Assembly (NCBI RefSeq): GCF_002127325.2
Contig: NC_035440.2
Coordinates: 78,369,375-78,433,374 of the forward strand
Direction: 5' to 3'
From: Helianthus annuus
Taxonomy: Eukaryota > Streptophyta > Magnoliopsida > Asterales > Asteraceae
Length of the DNA: 64,000 bases
The position numbers and the translations under genes are program-made. Below, piece by piece: positions 12,419 through 25,046 of this stretch (positions within the stretch are counted from its first letter, which is position 1; each line of letters begins with the position of its first letter). The notes beneath the pieces are model-generated. The model made no database searches and was not told the DNA's origin. It saw nothing but the letters and a program-made list of their open reading frames with translations.

Positions 12419-13487
12419 AAGAACGCGTCTCAAAGGGTTTATTAATGTTTTTAAATTAAAACATACCTTTTGATATAAATCATATATTTTCATTGAAAAT
12501 ATATAGAGTTTTGATAAACTATACGTTTTCGAGATAAAACGTTTTTGATAAATATATGTTTCGAGGAGAAACTGGGATGGCACGGTGTTTCAGAAACCGA
12601 CCGTGTTGTTGGGACGGGTTTGCTTGGTACAAGGGATTTCAGTAAATTTCGTACAACCAATTATATTAAATTTGTCATATTAGTAGGATATATATATTGT
12701 ACGTGAGGCAGGCATCATAGATGGTCTCGATATGGACCATGCGCCAATGATGTCGTTTAATCATTTAAGTATTGCACGCGATGAATTGTTAGTAGATCTA
12801 TCGGGTTGACAACCCCGTCGTGACCGGTCGCCCCGTGTCAACTCAAACGACAAATTGAAATTCTGTTTATAGTCTAGCCTTGATTATCCCTACATCGTAA
12901 ATATATAGTTAGTAATGTCTAGCTAACTTGCATGGCCGAACACTTGACGCTATAAATTTAATATACAAAACTTGGGAAAATGCCCTGATGTGGAGTTTTC
13001 AACCTACGACGGATGACCCATGAATATTATTAAGGAAATAAATGGACTTTCTAAAAATTATACGGATGTTTTATAATAAACACATAATAAGAAAGTTTTT
13101 CCTTAGGATCAAATTGTTTAAATTTGAATATGTGAACTCACCTTCCTTTGTGTTGACACTTGATTTTAAACGTGTTCTACAGGTACTTAAGTCCGGCTTC
13201 GGGAATCATGGCTTATCTTGTGGTTGTTGATGCATGTTTTGCCACTTAAAAATGTTGGACTAACTTTTAAACTTTCTAGGACAAATGTAATAAGATCCGT
13301 GAGGATCGAAGACAACTTAATTATGTCATGGTTATGTCGTGTTTTGGAACGCTAAGTGTAAAATCTATGTTTTAACTGAGTTAATGTGTTCAACAATATA
13401 ATGCATCAAACACCAAGATAGAAATGGGCACCAACTTCCGTCACCACTACGTTTTATATTCCGCTACGACATTTTTGGGGTGTGACA
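12419..13487 (+). repeat. Fragment of another Ty3-type LTR (plus orientation, 3' part)
   Basis: The right edge reads GGGGTGTGACA, the mirror of the TGTCACACCCC end of B, E and related LTRs, so this is the 3' end of a plus-oriented LTR. The left edge is cut by element A. No coding content seen. It abuts the Harbinger remnant directly, so this LTR had inserted into the Harbinger element. Confidence 0.65.
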
Positions 13488-14184
13488 GCAATCAATGCTC
13501 CTGAGCATTCCTGGAAATCCATGCCTTTCTTCATGTAATTGATACAAATTTTGGACGTCATTTGCGTTTGGTTTCCGCAGATATTTCTTGCTATACAGTT
13601 TCACCACACATTCTCAAAACTTGTACAAACATTCTCATGCAGTTCTTTTGGACATCCTTAAATACTCGTCTAACAAATCGGGTCCCGTCCCATATTCCAG
13701 TTGGCGAGTGGCCCCTGTGCATTTCTGTAAAGTGGTGATAAAAGCGCGACAAGTTATCTGCTATACGTAAGAACAGTTGACGACTCATTCAAACCCGACG
13801 TCTAAACATCACAGTCGTGTACAAGGGTTCACCGGCAAAATAATCGGCCACTAATATATCATAGGCTCCTACACGTACGTTACAGAAATAAACATAACTA
13901 CTCACTATCGTGAGCGTAAAAATAAACAATTAACACATTACATAATATAAATAAATTATAAACACAAAAAAATAATATAACTAAATTATTAACACATAAA
14001 AAAAAGACGACTGAACCCAACCTTCTCGGTCTCGGCTTATGGCGGCTTGCCCAGTTCGTGGTTGTGACGTGGTTTATTTATCTTCTTTTTCCTCAATAAT
14101 CATTTGTGCTGCCTGCATAACGACGTTTACAAAAAACAAATCGCCTTCACCCAAAGATGACAAACACCACAAAGAAGAAGACAT
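13488..14184 (-). pseudogene. PIF/Harbinger transposase remnant
   Basis: On the minus strand an ATG at 14184 starts a short serine-rich then acidic stretch (MSSSLWCLSS... EEKEDK). An AT-rich stretch follows (about 13880-14010). The text then resumes as YDILVADYFAG, RMSRQLFLRIADNLSRFYHHF and, broken by stops and indels, ANDVQNLYQLHEERHGFPGM. These are typical of PIF/Harbinger nuclease-type transposases. The sequence stops at the SIDC region, where the LTR fragment begins, so the DDE catalytic domain is missing. Only remnants of a cut-and-paste transposase survive. Family assignment rests on my recognition of these motifs. Confidence 0.75.
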
Positions 14185-14468
14185 GGCTAAAACTTATAAA
14201 ATTTGAAGAAATGTATAAAAAAGTGAGAGATTGGGTTGATTTTGTTTGAAAAGGGGGTTAAATGTTTATTACTTATAAAGAAAATATTTAATTTTTATTA
14301 TTAAAGTAGCTGTTGAACGTCTATAACTTTCAAATTTTGGCCCGTCTTGGGCTGGTCGTTTATGACAGGGACGACCCGGGGGCGACGGTGTTCCGGCTCA
14401 CCGCCGCACCTGGACGCCCCGAGGACGAACCCCCACACCGAGCAGTCTAAGGTAACCCACATGCGAAC
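14185..14468. other. 5' flank of the Harbinger remnant, ending in a GC-rich block
   Basis: An AT-rich stretch (14185-14335) is followed by about 130 bp of GC-rich DNA (14336-14468). This may be the promoter and terminal part of the Harbinger element. Its end is cut by the left LTR of B, so a terminal inverted repeat cannot be verified. Confidence 0.4.
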
Positions 14469-15329
14469 TGTCACACCCCAACCGATGGCAGAATCATTGA
14501 GGCGCGGCACTGAGCGAAACAGATTGTCCAAGAGAAATTCTATAACAACTAATTTACTAGATAGTTAATATTATGTCCCATACCATAACCCATCAAGCAA
14601 GTCAATTATTACATACATCGTTATCTCAAAGACAAATAACATGTTCTGACAACTCAGATAGTAATAAATAAATTGTTTGTTGGTTTCTAGACTCTCCTAA
14701 GCTCGGTTCCATGAAAGCAAGCAAGCATCCTAAGCATTCAAACACCTGTCACATATGGTAAAATAAAGTCAACACACATAGTGTAAAGGTGAGCATACAA
14801 GTTTGATAATAGTATAATAGAGTTCGAAATCGTTTACGCATAACCAGCATGTAATATGTATAAAGCGAAGGCAAGTAGGTTATCGACAGAGAAATATGCA
14901 CAGACGTGACTGCGAGTTGTAGAATGCACAACATATATCCCCACTGGGATACGTGAAGTAAGCCCTTAACAACCCCTGTCCACGACAGGTGCTGAGTCCA
15001 AACTATAGTACTCTCATTGCTAAGGTGCCAAGCAACAATCACTGTGTTAACATAACATACAAGCATTCATCGAATAACACGTAGCATGCAATAATTGGTC
15101 AGTGTATAAATAGTATTTGCATCGTGTGTAGATTATGTTTTAGAATAAGTAACATATGTAACACCCAAAAGTGCATAAACCAAAAAGGGTTCGAGTATAC
15201 TCACTGATAGCGTTTAACTTAATAAACACTGCCTTGGATTGAAAGGAGCGCTGAGAGAGGTTTGCCTGAACAGTTAACGATAGCATAAACGATAAGCTGT
15301 GCGTAAAACGGTGCAAAAATACCAAGTGC

Positions 15330-15830
15330 CGGATGGTAATCCGGTCGGATGGCAACGCGGTCGGATGGCAATCCGATCGGATGGCCATTCGATTAGATTG
15401 ACATCTTGTTTGGTAAGGATGTGTTTGTGTATGATGGCTTTGAGGTTTTCATTGTAGCATTTATAAAACAGAGAAGTATCTCTACCCTTCAGGTCGATCG
15501 GGTAACGATCCGATTGGTAGGACACTTAGTGAGAACAAGTCACAGCAGGTTTGTCACTCGATCGGGTTGCAATCCGATCGGGTGGTGATCCGTTGGTTAT
15601 TGAACATGTTGAAAATTGTTGAAGTGTTGAAGTTCCAAATGTCACATGGTCGGGTGGTCGTTCGATCGGATGACAATCCGATCGGACGGCAATCCGATCG
15701 GACGACAATCCGTTCGACGTTTAGATCTTTGAAATATTGGAAGTAAAAGCCTAAGCGTGGGACCAAGTGTGAGTGAGCCGATCAGATGGCTGTTCGATCG
15801 GACGGCAATCCGTCCCAATGGCCTGATCGT
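15330..15830. repeat. Dispersed inverted-repeat word in element B LTR (first cluster)
   Basis: Many variants of a word with arms CGATCGGAT and ATCCGATCG around GGCA or GACA occur at about 15335-15392, 15493-15518, 15557-15595, 15647-15718 and 15777-15818. A second cluster lies at 16512-16617. The copies vary but keep the pairing arms. Confidence 0.8.
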
Positions 15831-16445
15831 CTTTGACATTTGACTGTTTTTGAAAGTTTTGCGGTAATTTCGAGACGGTATGACAACGTGCCAAACAACA
15901 GAAATCCCATCAAGATCCAAGTGACCCGATCGAACTGGAATCACCCTAGCCTGATCAGTCAACTGTTCGAGATTGTTTTTCATGTTTAACCCGAAATCGG
16001 TAGACTCTTTGATAGAACTCAGATCTTGAGCCCACACATCACTAAGAATGAGTAAAAGGTCAGAACGAGCTCTGATTCTATCGTTTTTTAGTGCATTGAG
16101 CGTAAAAGAGGTGAAAGGAAGTTGGAAAACCATCTTTCAATCCTTTTAACCATGAGTATGTGTAAATCTACGTGAAAACGTTGCTTAATCTTGTGGAAAT
16201 CCTTCAGATCTGAGTTGTTCTTGGTGGAATGAGGCCAACACTTGAAGTTCATAAGAACTCATGATGACATTACCCTAGAACACCTCAAAGTCACTAATTT
16301 CATGGTTAAAAGTTAAGATTCAAAGGTGAAAATGATAAAGAAGTGCGTGTAGATCATAGAAGTACAAGATTCAGGTTGAAAACTTACAAGAATCGCAAGA
16401 AATCGAGGGAAATGGTGCTTGAGTGTGGCTGGTCGAGTGAGAGAG

Positions 16446-16484
16446 CTGTCACATCACAATTGATGTGACAGGAGGGTATTTATA
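16446..16484 (-). promoter_or_regulatory. Element B LTR TATA box and adjoining hairpin
   Basis: On the minus strand TATAAATA (16484-16477) is followed five bases later by an inverted repeat with 11-bp arms CTGTCACATCA/TGATGTGACAG and a 4-base loop (16471-16446). The position fits a core promoter with the transcription start in or just past the hairpin. Promoter function is inferred from sequence only. Confidence 0.6.
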
Positions 16485-17148
16485 GGGTTTCCAAATTAGG
16501 AAAGTGCACAAGGATCGGATGGGTCACCGATCAGATGGCGGCTCGATCGGGTGACAATCCGATAGGATGGCAATCTGATCGGATGGCCACTCGATCGGGC
16601 GGCCACTCGATCCTAGTGTCCGGCGAGTTGAGTTTCATCGTTATGATTCGCGTATTGAGCGTTACGATGCGTTTCAAGTGAGCGTTGCGATAGAATTACC
16701 CATTAGTTACACAAATAACCTAACTTCTATATCTAACATACAATCACTATAAATAGCTTGAGTCGTTTGCGATTTGATTGCGATAGCATTGCGATTGCGT
16801 TTCGATTAATCACCACAAACATAAACATAATTTTAACCTGCACAATCAATACATAAATAGAACACACACGTAAAGCAATATCCAGAACACATAATTTGAG
16901 TTGCGAAGGCGATTACCATGTGATAAGCGTTAAGCGATAAAACATGCAATAAATATCGATTAAACCTCGATTATTAACAAGTACTCCACATAATACAACT
17001 AATGCGATAAAATAAATAGATTAACTACAAGTCAAAGAAGTCAAAACAGGAGTTTGAGCAAGGAGTGACAGATCACAATTAGCAATCTTTTCTTCCTTTG
17101 ACTTAAATCTTGACTTTGACTTTGACATTCGTAAGACGGGGTGTTACA

Positions 17149-17183
17149 GTCTCCCCTACTTAAGGGAATTTCGTCCCGAAATT
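17149..17183 (-). promoter_or_regulatory. Element B polypurine tract with upstream hairpin
   Basis: Minus strand: hairpin 17183-17167 (7-bp arms AATTTCG/CGAAATT, loop GGA), then a purine-rich run AGTAGGGGAGAC and the LTR start TGTAACACC. The hairpin begins right at the pol stop codon region. Confidence 0.8.
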
Positions 17184-20100
17184 AGGCTTTAGTTGTAACA
17201 AACAACTGCAGGTACTTCTCCTTCATGTCAGTTTCGAGTTCCTAGGTGAACTCCGTGCCTCGTTTGCCTTCCTAGCGAACCTTCACAATGGGAATGCGTG
17301 AACGCCTGAGTTGCTTGGTTTCTCGATCCATGATCTCGACAGGCTTCTCCACGAAGTGTAATGTTTCTTCCACTTGCAGATCCTCTAACGGAACTTGTAA
17401 ATCCTGCTCGGCTAGGCACTTTCTAAGGTTCGATACAAGGAAAGTCGGGTGAACGTTGCTAAGTTCCTCCGGTAGTTCATGTCTGTAGGCCACTTTTCCA
17501 ATCCTTTCCAGAATTTTAAAGGGTCCAACATATCGAGGCGCGAGCTTTCCTTTCTTGTCGAATCTAACCATACCCTTCCAAGGTGATACCTTTAGGAGTA
17601 CATGGTTGCCAACGTCAAATTCAAGGGGCTTGCGTCGTCTATCGACATAACTATTCTGACGACTCCGAGCTTTCAGCAGGTTGTCTCGAATTTGGAGGAT
17701 TTTGTCAGTCGTTTCTTGTAGTAGCTCAGGACCGGTTAACTGCGCATCTCCGATCTCATGCCACACAATCGGCGATCGACATATTCTTACGTACAATGCC
17801 TCAAATGGTGCCATTTGTATAGTAGAATGATAACTGTTATTGTACGAGAATTCTACTAAAGGTAAGTATGCGTCCCAATTACCACCGAAATCTATGACAC
17901 ACGAGCGAAGCATGTCTCCCAAAGTACGAATCACTCTTTCAGTCTGACCGTTGGTTTGGGGATGGAATGCGGTACTTAGATTAAGCGTAGTACCGAGAGC
18001 AGATTAAAATGTTTCCCAAAGGCGCGAGGTAAACCGACCGTCGCGGTCAGAGATGATGTCACGAGGTGTACCGTGTCGACGGATAACTTCGTTTGTGTAG
18101 ATTCGGGCTAATTTTTCTACCTTGAAGTCTTCTCGTATCGGAAGGAAGTGAGCGGACTTAGTCAAACGATCAACGATAACCCAGAAGCTACGTGACCTGA
18201 GGTTGTATGCGGGGGTTTCGTAATAAAGTCGATAGCTATACTCTCCCATTTCCACACGGGAATCTCGGGTTGGACGAGTAAGCCAGAGGGTCTTTGGTGC
18301 TCAGCCTTGACTTTCAAACAAGTCAGGCATTTCGAAACATAGATAGCGATATCCTTCTTCATTCCAGGCCACCAGTATCATTGACGAAGGTCATGATACA
18401 TCTTGTCGGCACCGGGATGAATAGAATATCGTGACTTGTGGGCTTTATCCATCAGAATTCGTCTCAAATTAGTACGTTTGGGAATCCAAATTCGGTCCAG
18501 ATAATAGAAGATTCCATTCAATTTATTCACTAACTGCTCACGATTATGGTAGATTATTTCCTTCTTCAAGGTGCGTTCGGTGAAACAGGCATGCTGAGCG
18601 TCTCGAATGAGAATTTCGAGATGATGCAAGGCAGGAATATTACGAACACTATGCAAATAGCTTTGTCTGCTGAGGGCGTCAGCAACGACATTTTCTTTGC
18701 CAGGGTGGTAACGAATCTCACAGTCGTAATCATTGAGAAGTTCTACCCATCGGCGTTAACGCATATTCAGTTCTTTTTGGCTGAAGATGTATTGTAGGCT
18801 CCTATGGTCGGTGAAGACCGTACACTTAGTTCCATAAAGGTAGTGTCGCCAAATTTTCAACGCAAAAACAACAGCGCCTAGCTCGAGGTCATGGGCTGTA
18901 TAGTTCTTCTCGTGGATCTTGAGCTGACGAAATGCATAAGCGATAAACTTGTCTTGTTGCATGAGAACACAACCAAGACCAAGGTTCGAGGCATCACAAT
19001 AGACAATAAAATCATCGTTTCCTTCGGGTAAAGCAAGAAAGGGAGCATTGCAAAGCATATGTTTGAGAGTTTGAAAGGCAGTCTCTTGTTCAGTTCCCCA
19101 AATAAAAGGCTTGTCTTTATGCGTCAAGGAAGTAAGCGGGACAACGAGTTTTGAGAAGTCAACAATGAATCGACGATAATAGCCCGCCAATCCGAGGAAC
19201 GAACGTACATCGTATGGTGATTTTGGAGTAACCCAACTCTTAACAGCTTCGATCTTCGCAGGGTCGACATGAATACCTTGACTATTGACGATGTGACCGA
19301 GGAATTGAACCTCCTCCAGCCAAAATTCACACTTGGAGAACTTGGCATAGAGTCGATTCCCCTGAAGTAACTCGAGAACCAAACGTAGATGCTGCGGGTG
19401 TTCAGTTTTTAACTTAGAATAGATAAGGATATCATCGATGAACACGATTATGAAGCGGTCAAGAAATGGTTTGCACACACGGTTCATCAAATCCATGAAG
19501 ACCGCGGGTGCATTGGTTAAACCAAAGGGCATTACGACGAATTCATAATGACCATAGCGAGTTCGAAAGGCGGTTTTCGGGATATCTTCTTCTTGAATGC
19601 GTAACTAGTGATAGCCTGAGCGTAAATCGATCTTCAAAAAGCATGTAGCACCTTGCAGTTGATCAAACAAATCATTGAATCGGGGCAGAGGATAGCGATT
19701 CTTGATTGTCAGCTTATTCAACTCCCTATAGTCGATGCACATCCGGAACGACCCATCCTTCACTTTGACGAAAAGGACTGGTGCGCCCCAAGGAGAGGTG
19801 CTAGGGCGAATGAAGCCTTACTGAAGTAATTCCTGGAGTTGACTCGAGAGTTTGCGCATTTCGGATAGGGCAAGGCGATAAGGAGATTTAGCAACAAGGT
19901 TGGCTCCAGGAATGAGGTCGATACGAAAGTCGATATCACGACTCGGAGGCAATCCCGGTAGGTCGTCAGGGAAAACATTTGGAAATTCACGTACAACGGG
20001 TACCTGGTTTACCTCCTTAACTTTCTTTTTCTCCTCCGCTACTACAATGTTAGCCAAGAAAGCTCTATATTCCTTGCGGAGATACTTGCTAGCTTGAACA

Positions 20101-20574
20101 CACGACATGAGTTGGAGTTTCTTCAATGCGACTTCACCATAGACACACAATAGATCACCATTAGCGAGCGAGAAGCGAATCATTTTATCGAAACACACAA
20201 CTTTAGCACGATTCTCATGAAGACAATCCATGCCTACTATGACGTCAAAACTACCGAGCTGCATTGGAATAAGGTTGATAGGAAAGATGTGATTGTTGAG
20301 TTCGAGAGTACAATCACGAAGAACAGAGTTGACAGTGATAGTTCTTCCGGTCGCCACTTCAACATCGAATGACGAAGGGAGATGGGCGCGCTTACGATTA
20401 AGGAGCTTTTCGAATTCTAATGACACAAAACATTTATCGGCTCCAGTATCAAATAAACACGAAGCATATATACCATTCACGAGAAATGTACCATTGACCA
20501 CATTGTTGTCGACTTGAGCTTGGCGGACGTTGATGTTGAAAGTGCGTCCGCGGGCTGCTTGCTGTTGCTGCTGC
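17182..20574 (-). pseudogene. Element B pol (protease, RT, RNase H, integrase, chromodomain-like tail), with stops
   Basis: Protease with catalytic LFDTGADKCF (about 20460), GSFDVIVGMDCL, then RT from about 19900. The RT palm shows [11 protein letters not shown] (about 19440) and [10 protein letters not shown]; RNase H shows [11 protein letters not shown] and the [16 protein letters not shown] block; integrase has the H-H-C-C finger (KCLTCLKVK near 18320), [12 protein letters not shown] and IISDRDGRFTS, and an FSYNNSYHS block. The GPF motif ([11 protein letters not shown]) and a chromodomain-like end (EFT-ELETDMKEKYLQLF) follow. In-frame stops interrupt it at about 19817, 19607, 18757, 18379, 18003 and 17271, among others. 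Many sit where relatives have Gln or Trp, so C-to-T or G-to-A changes explain them. Compared with E the order and length are complete but the protein cannot be made. Confidence 0.88.
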
Positions 20575-20585
20575 TGCTACTGTTG

Positions 20586-21830
20586 TTACTGTTGTTGGGG
20601 CTGCTGCTGTTGCGGCTCTTGCTTAACCACTCGGTTTGGGCACATATTTGCGAAGTGGTTGGGATCACCACATGCAAAGCAAGCTCTAGCGTGGATCACG
20701 GGTGTAGGAGCTGCTGGTTGGCCTTGAGGAGCGGGAAGTAGAGCTTGGTGAGCAGGAGCTGGAGCTGTAGCATGACGAGTACCTGTACGGCAGTTGGCGG
20801 TGAAATGGCCGTACATGTTACAATGCACGCAGTATTTGTAGGCGATTCCCACCGGGTGGTGTAATGTACACGTTGGGCAAGTAGGGTGAGGACCAGTGTA
20901 TGCCCGCTTGGCCGGCGGTGCATAGGTTACTGGTGCTGCAGTTTGACGGTGTTGGGGTTGTAGTTGAGCTGGAACTGATTGGAGCGGGGCAGCAGTAGTG
21001 ACAGCGAAATTTTTGCTAATGTTGTTGTTCTTCCTCTTGCGACAAGAGGACTTTGAAGTTTGCGGCGCGGCAGCGGTTTCAGCGGTTGCGGCGGTTGTAG
21101 CTTGATGCAAGTTCTTGGAAGCTTTGTCCCAATACCCAGCTTTGACTCGCTTGTCGTTGATTTCAGCAGCGAGTAGAAAAGTTTCCTCGATGGTTGACGC
21201 CTTGGTAGCTTGGACGAAATCAGCCACGCAATCCGGAAGAGCACGAATATACTTTTTGATGGTGATTTCGGGCGTAGTCACTTGAGCAGGGCAGATTATA
21301 CTGAGCTGCTTGAAGTGAGCCGTCAAAGCAGCGTTGTCACCATCCCTCTGCTTCAGATGCCAGAACTTGTCCTCCAACTTTTGGAGCTCGTGGGAAGGGC
21401 ATAACTCCTTTATCATCAGGTCGTTCAACTCATCCCATGTCAATCCATTACCTCTCTTGTTTCTCTCGGCCGTCCACCAGTCTAAAGCGCGGGACTGGAA
21501 GACGCCGGTGGCGTTAACAGTTCGGAGGTTGTCAAGATAGTTGCTTTGACGCAGGGTGACCTCAATCGAATCAAACCATTGAAACATGGCCGTAGGACCA
21601 TCTTCGCTGGTAAATTCGTTTGGACCGCAAGCTTTGAACTGCTTGAAGCTAAAAGCAGACTTCGGTGAATCTGTCCATGATTCTTCAGACGACTTGCTGG
21701 TGTTATCATTCAGCTCGCTAACAATTTGAGGGATGACTTTCGCGATTTTCTTAGCGACGAGCGAGGCGATGCGTTTGTCATCGTGGTTGCGGCGAGCTGA
21801 ACGGGTATGGAAAGATCCGAATGACGACAT
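20586..21830 (-). pseudogene. Element B gag
   Basis: Open from ATG at 21830 for 414 codons. Capsid features lie at residues 60-240 (MFQWFDSIE, LDWWTAERNKRG, TWDELNDLMIKELC). Two CCHC zinc knuckles follow (C334-C337-H342-C347 and C384-C387-H392-C397). The frame ends in a glutamine repeat (20550-20620) that contains TAA and TAG between CAA/CAG codons and then continues in the same frame into protease. In intact relatives such as E, gag and pol form one ORF, so these two stops probably broke a continuous reading frame. It is the best preserved part of B. Confidence 0.82.
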
Positions 21831-22105
21831 TGTCTACAATAGACAGCGCCATAGGATTCAAAATGCTATATAATCGATCTCAGCTCTCAACACACTACTA
21901 CTAAAGCTCAGGTACACAGTCAATCATACAAACACATCTTCACATAGGCACATTATTACAGAACACGTAAGCAAGTAGGAGCACGTATGGCACATAGAAC
22001 ATATAGGCGCATAAGCACATGAGGAAGTCAGAATACAGAAACCTATCATTCAAGTTCGCGCGTTCAAGTATAGCGATTGCGAAAAGCGAGCATACAGCGA
22101 GTTAT
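21831..22105 (-). other. Element B leader, gag-proximal part
   Basis: About 275 bp of non-coding leader between gag start and the insertion point of D. The last five bases (GTTAT, 22101-22105) are the probable target duplication for D; the other copy is GATAT at 39702-39706, one mismatch. Confidence 0.6.
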
Positions 22106-22912
22106 TATTGGGATTGAACACTACCAGAGGAACAGATAATGAAAGCCAAAACCGGATCACTAAAGTGGATTAATCATAAGCAGCTGTTTACGATAAGCTT
22201 TCCCCTTGACAGTGAATCCAACATCTGATATGCTCCAAGTACTGCCCTTATCAACAACTGCTGATCCTGTAAACTACTGTTGAGCCAAAGCACTGATGAA
22301 GTTTAAAGGCTGAAGCTCAATCTACTGATGGAATCCAAGTACTGCTGAAGAGTTAAAGCACTGCCCATTCAAGGCCTGATCACCCTTTGAAGAAAGCACT
22401 GTTGCTCAAACAACAGTGGTTGACTACAACAGTAGAATGAAGAGTCAGTGTTTATACATCAGTGTTTAGAATGTAATCAGTGTCTGTATGGTCAGTTGTT
22501 ACAGAACAGTAGATAGAGTTTGTTAGTTTGTTAGATGTCACTTTCATGGTGACGTCAGCTGAGATGCCTCAGTGGTTTGGTTTGCCTATAAATGGAGCAG
22601 TACTCTGTACTGTTACATTTGATCGTTTTGGGTGAGTCCTTCTCCTCAATTCAATCCTTTCATCTTGTGCAACCAACCTTGGAGTATCAGGCTGAGGGGG
22701 AGCTTAGTTTTGTAAGCATGCTTTGTAATATTTTGATTTAATTGTAATCATTTAGCTTAAAGTGAAGCAAGTGTTTATCAAAACTATTTTCTCGTTTGAT
22801 TGTGTTTACAAAGTTTGTTGTTCATTTCCGCTGCACTTAAACTCTGTTCATTTCTGTTGATTTGTTCAAATTATACAAAGAAACACAATCATTACAGCCT
22901 CCGATCCTAACA
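22106..22912 (+). repeat. Element D 5' LTR
   Basis: 807 bp, aligned to 38899-39701 with about 25 differences. The canonical 5' TG appears as TA here (TATTGGG against TGTTGGG in the right copy). TATAAAT at 22587-22593 is a likely core promoter. Short CAACAGT/ACTGTTG words recur through the first half. Confidence 0.88.
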
Positions 22913-22914
22913 AT

Positions 22915-22926
22915 TGGTATCAGAGC
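22915..22926 (+). other. Element D primer binding site
   Basis: TGGTATCAGAGC two bases after the LTR end, matching initiator-Met tRNA, plus-strand orientation. Confidence 0.88.
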
Positions 22927-25046
22927 ACGGACAGTCAAATTCGATCTAACAATCAATTTGACGTAACATTTCAGCTTAAAATTCATTGATACTAAGGTTG
23001 ATTGTATTTAGTTGGAAAATAGAGTAACGAGAAATCATGTTCAAAATGATTATTCAGATACTCTATAAAACAACCAAGATGTCATAAGAAACACAAACTT
23101 CACATAATAAGTAATATCATGCATAATACACCTATAGTGCTCAGATATGAAAATATGTCTGATAACTATGGTATAATCATTTCCATTACAAAATTGATTT
23201 CAACTGTTAATATGAAGTTTGTGCTGTTTCCATCATGTTTAATACTAAGGTATGAACCTCCTGTCAACAAAAGACCTAGTTCATAAAAACAATAGTGTTT
23301 TTGTTAACAAAAAAGGAGGGAAATTAAAACTTTAGTTATTACATCTTATATGTTGAAAAAATCAGGTAGAGAGTCATGTTAAAAAGGATCAAATCAATTC
23401 TGTTAAGAACACATTGAGAAAATCATATGAAAACCAGACGAAATCATACGTGATGTGAGATTTGACATAAGCTTATGCAAAAATGTCCAAGTCTCTCCAA
23501 ACATTGCTGTAAAATGATTCTGGTCTAGATATTTCCTCAATAAAACCTCCCAGTAAGTATTTTTGTACTTATGAATGGGAAGGGTAAAAAGGGAAGAAGA
23601 AAATGAACAAAACTCAAAAGTGTGTTTATCTCAAAACTTTTGAAATCAAGAGAAAGGAGTATAAATATAAAACACCTTAGAGTCCAAAGTTGGGTAAACA
23701 GTGGTCATCAAGCAATTTTGTTTCAAGGAAGTTCAGGTAACAATGGTATCACCAATGATGAAACTGATAAGAGGACTAGACAAATTTCTTCACATGTTTC
23801 CTCTTCTTGCAATCAATTAAACAAGGAAATGGTCACACAAAATAGTCATTTCAAATCATTGACCATTTTCTTAAAACTTGAGACTGATATGACTATAAGT
23901 TTTAATTGGAAAATATACCAGAACTCCTTTTGATGTTTGTTTTCAGAATAACCTTTAATTATTTTTTGAAAAGGTTTTTCTCAATAAAACAGGATATATT
24001 ATTCTTTATTTTTTTTAATAATATATTTTGTATTTTTACTTGTTTTGATTGTAAAAATATCAATCTCCTGTCAGGATATAGAACCTCTATTTTTGTTGGT
24101 GATATTATCTTAAAAACTGATCAAAAGGAAAAGGTACTAGTGCCAAGGTCATATCAACCTCAAGTTTGTTTTGTTACAGAATAAAAATTGATTGCTAACA
24201 GATTTTAAACTACTGAGATACTCATGTTCTAATTCAAAAAATTAGACACAAAATGAGTAGCCTTAGTAAAAAAAAAAGATTTTCATCATCTGGGATACTA
24301 AACCACTGTCAGGAATTTATAAAAGTTTCAAATCTTGTAGAAAACATGTGGAAAAACCTAGAACATAAATTCCTGAAAAGCTGCTGACAAATTAAACTTG
24401 ATAAGTTGCATCTAAAATGTAATTTGTTAAGGATAGCATTTCTGCAGATTGACAGGTGTTGGACATAATATCGTGTTTACACAAGACAAAATCAATTACC
24501 ACATCTAAACAAGCAGATGCTTAAATTTTAACTGTCAAAAGTTCAAACACTGTTGCACCAACAGTTGCTGAGCTAATGGCCTTTCATTTTTCTACCACTA
24601 CCTTTCCCTTAACTATTGTTGTGCCTCAAACATCTGCTTTCTAAAGTCTGTCCACTGCTGAAAGTCAACCCCTGCTCTCTCAATTTCTTGACAAACACTG
24701 TTGTACAAAATCAGTGTTCTATCCACTGATGTGCTATCCCCTAATAGTAAAAATCACCCACTGTTTCATTTATTACCGTTGTAACTGCTGATGTTTGATC
24801 CATCAGTGGCTCGCAAAACAACTATCCTCCATTATTTAATCTTTCATCAGGGGTTGGCACGTGTTCAGTTTTTAGCCCTCAGATTGTTGTAACTGCTGCC
24901 ACATCAGCATTCACTTTTTCCCTAAATAAAACCCTGATCAAAACCCCAAACAGGGTTTCACTGTCGAATTGAATTCCAAAATTCTCTTCACAAAGAAGTT
25001 TCCCACTCATCATTCCAAAAATCATTCTTCGATCTTCTTCATCAAA
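22927..25046 (+). other. Element D leader, non-coding
   Basis: About 2.1 kb, AT-rich, where gag would lie in an autonomous element. I see no capsid or zinc-knuckle motif. The last 500 bp (about 24540-24905) contain repeated ACTGTTG/CAACAGT and ACTGCTG words like those of the LTR, including CTGTTG-CAC-CAACAG near 24550. Confidence 0.6.

Larger units (their letters stand above)
14469..17148 (-). repeat. Element B 3' LTR
   Basis: Starts TGTCACACC and ends GTTACA (plus-strand reading), 2680 bp. It contains two clusters of a hairpin-forming word (15330-15830 and 16512-16617; see findings). Read on the minus strand, a TATAAATA box (16484-16477) is followed at once by a perfect 11-bp inverted repeat (16446-16471). 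Confidence 0.88.
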
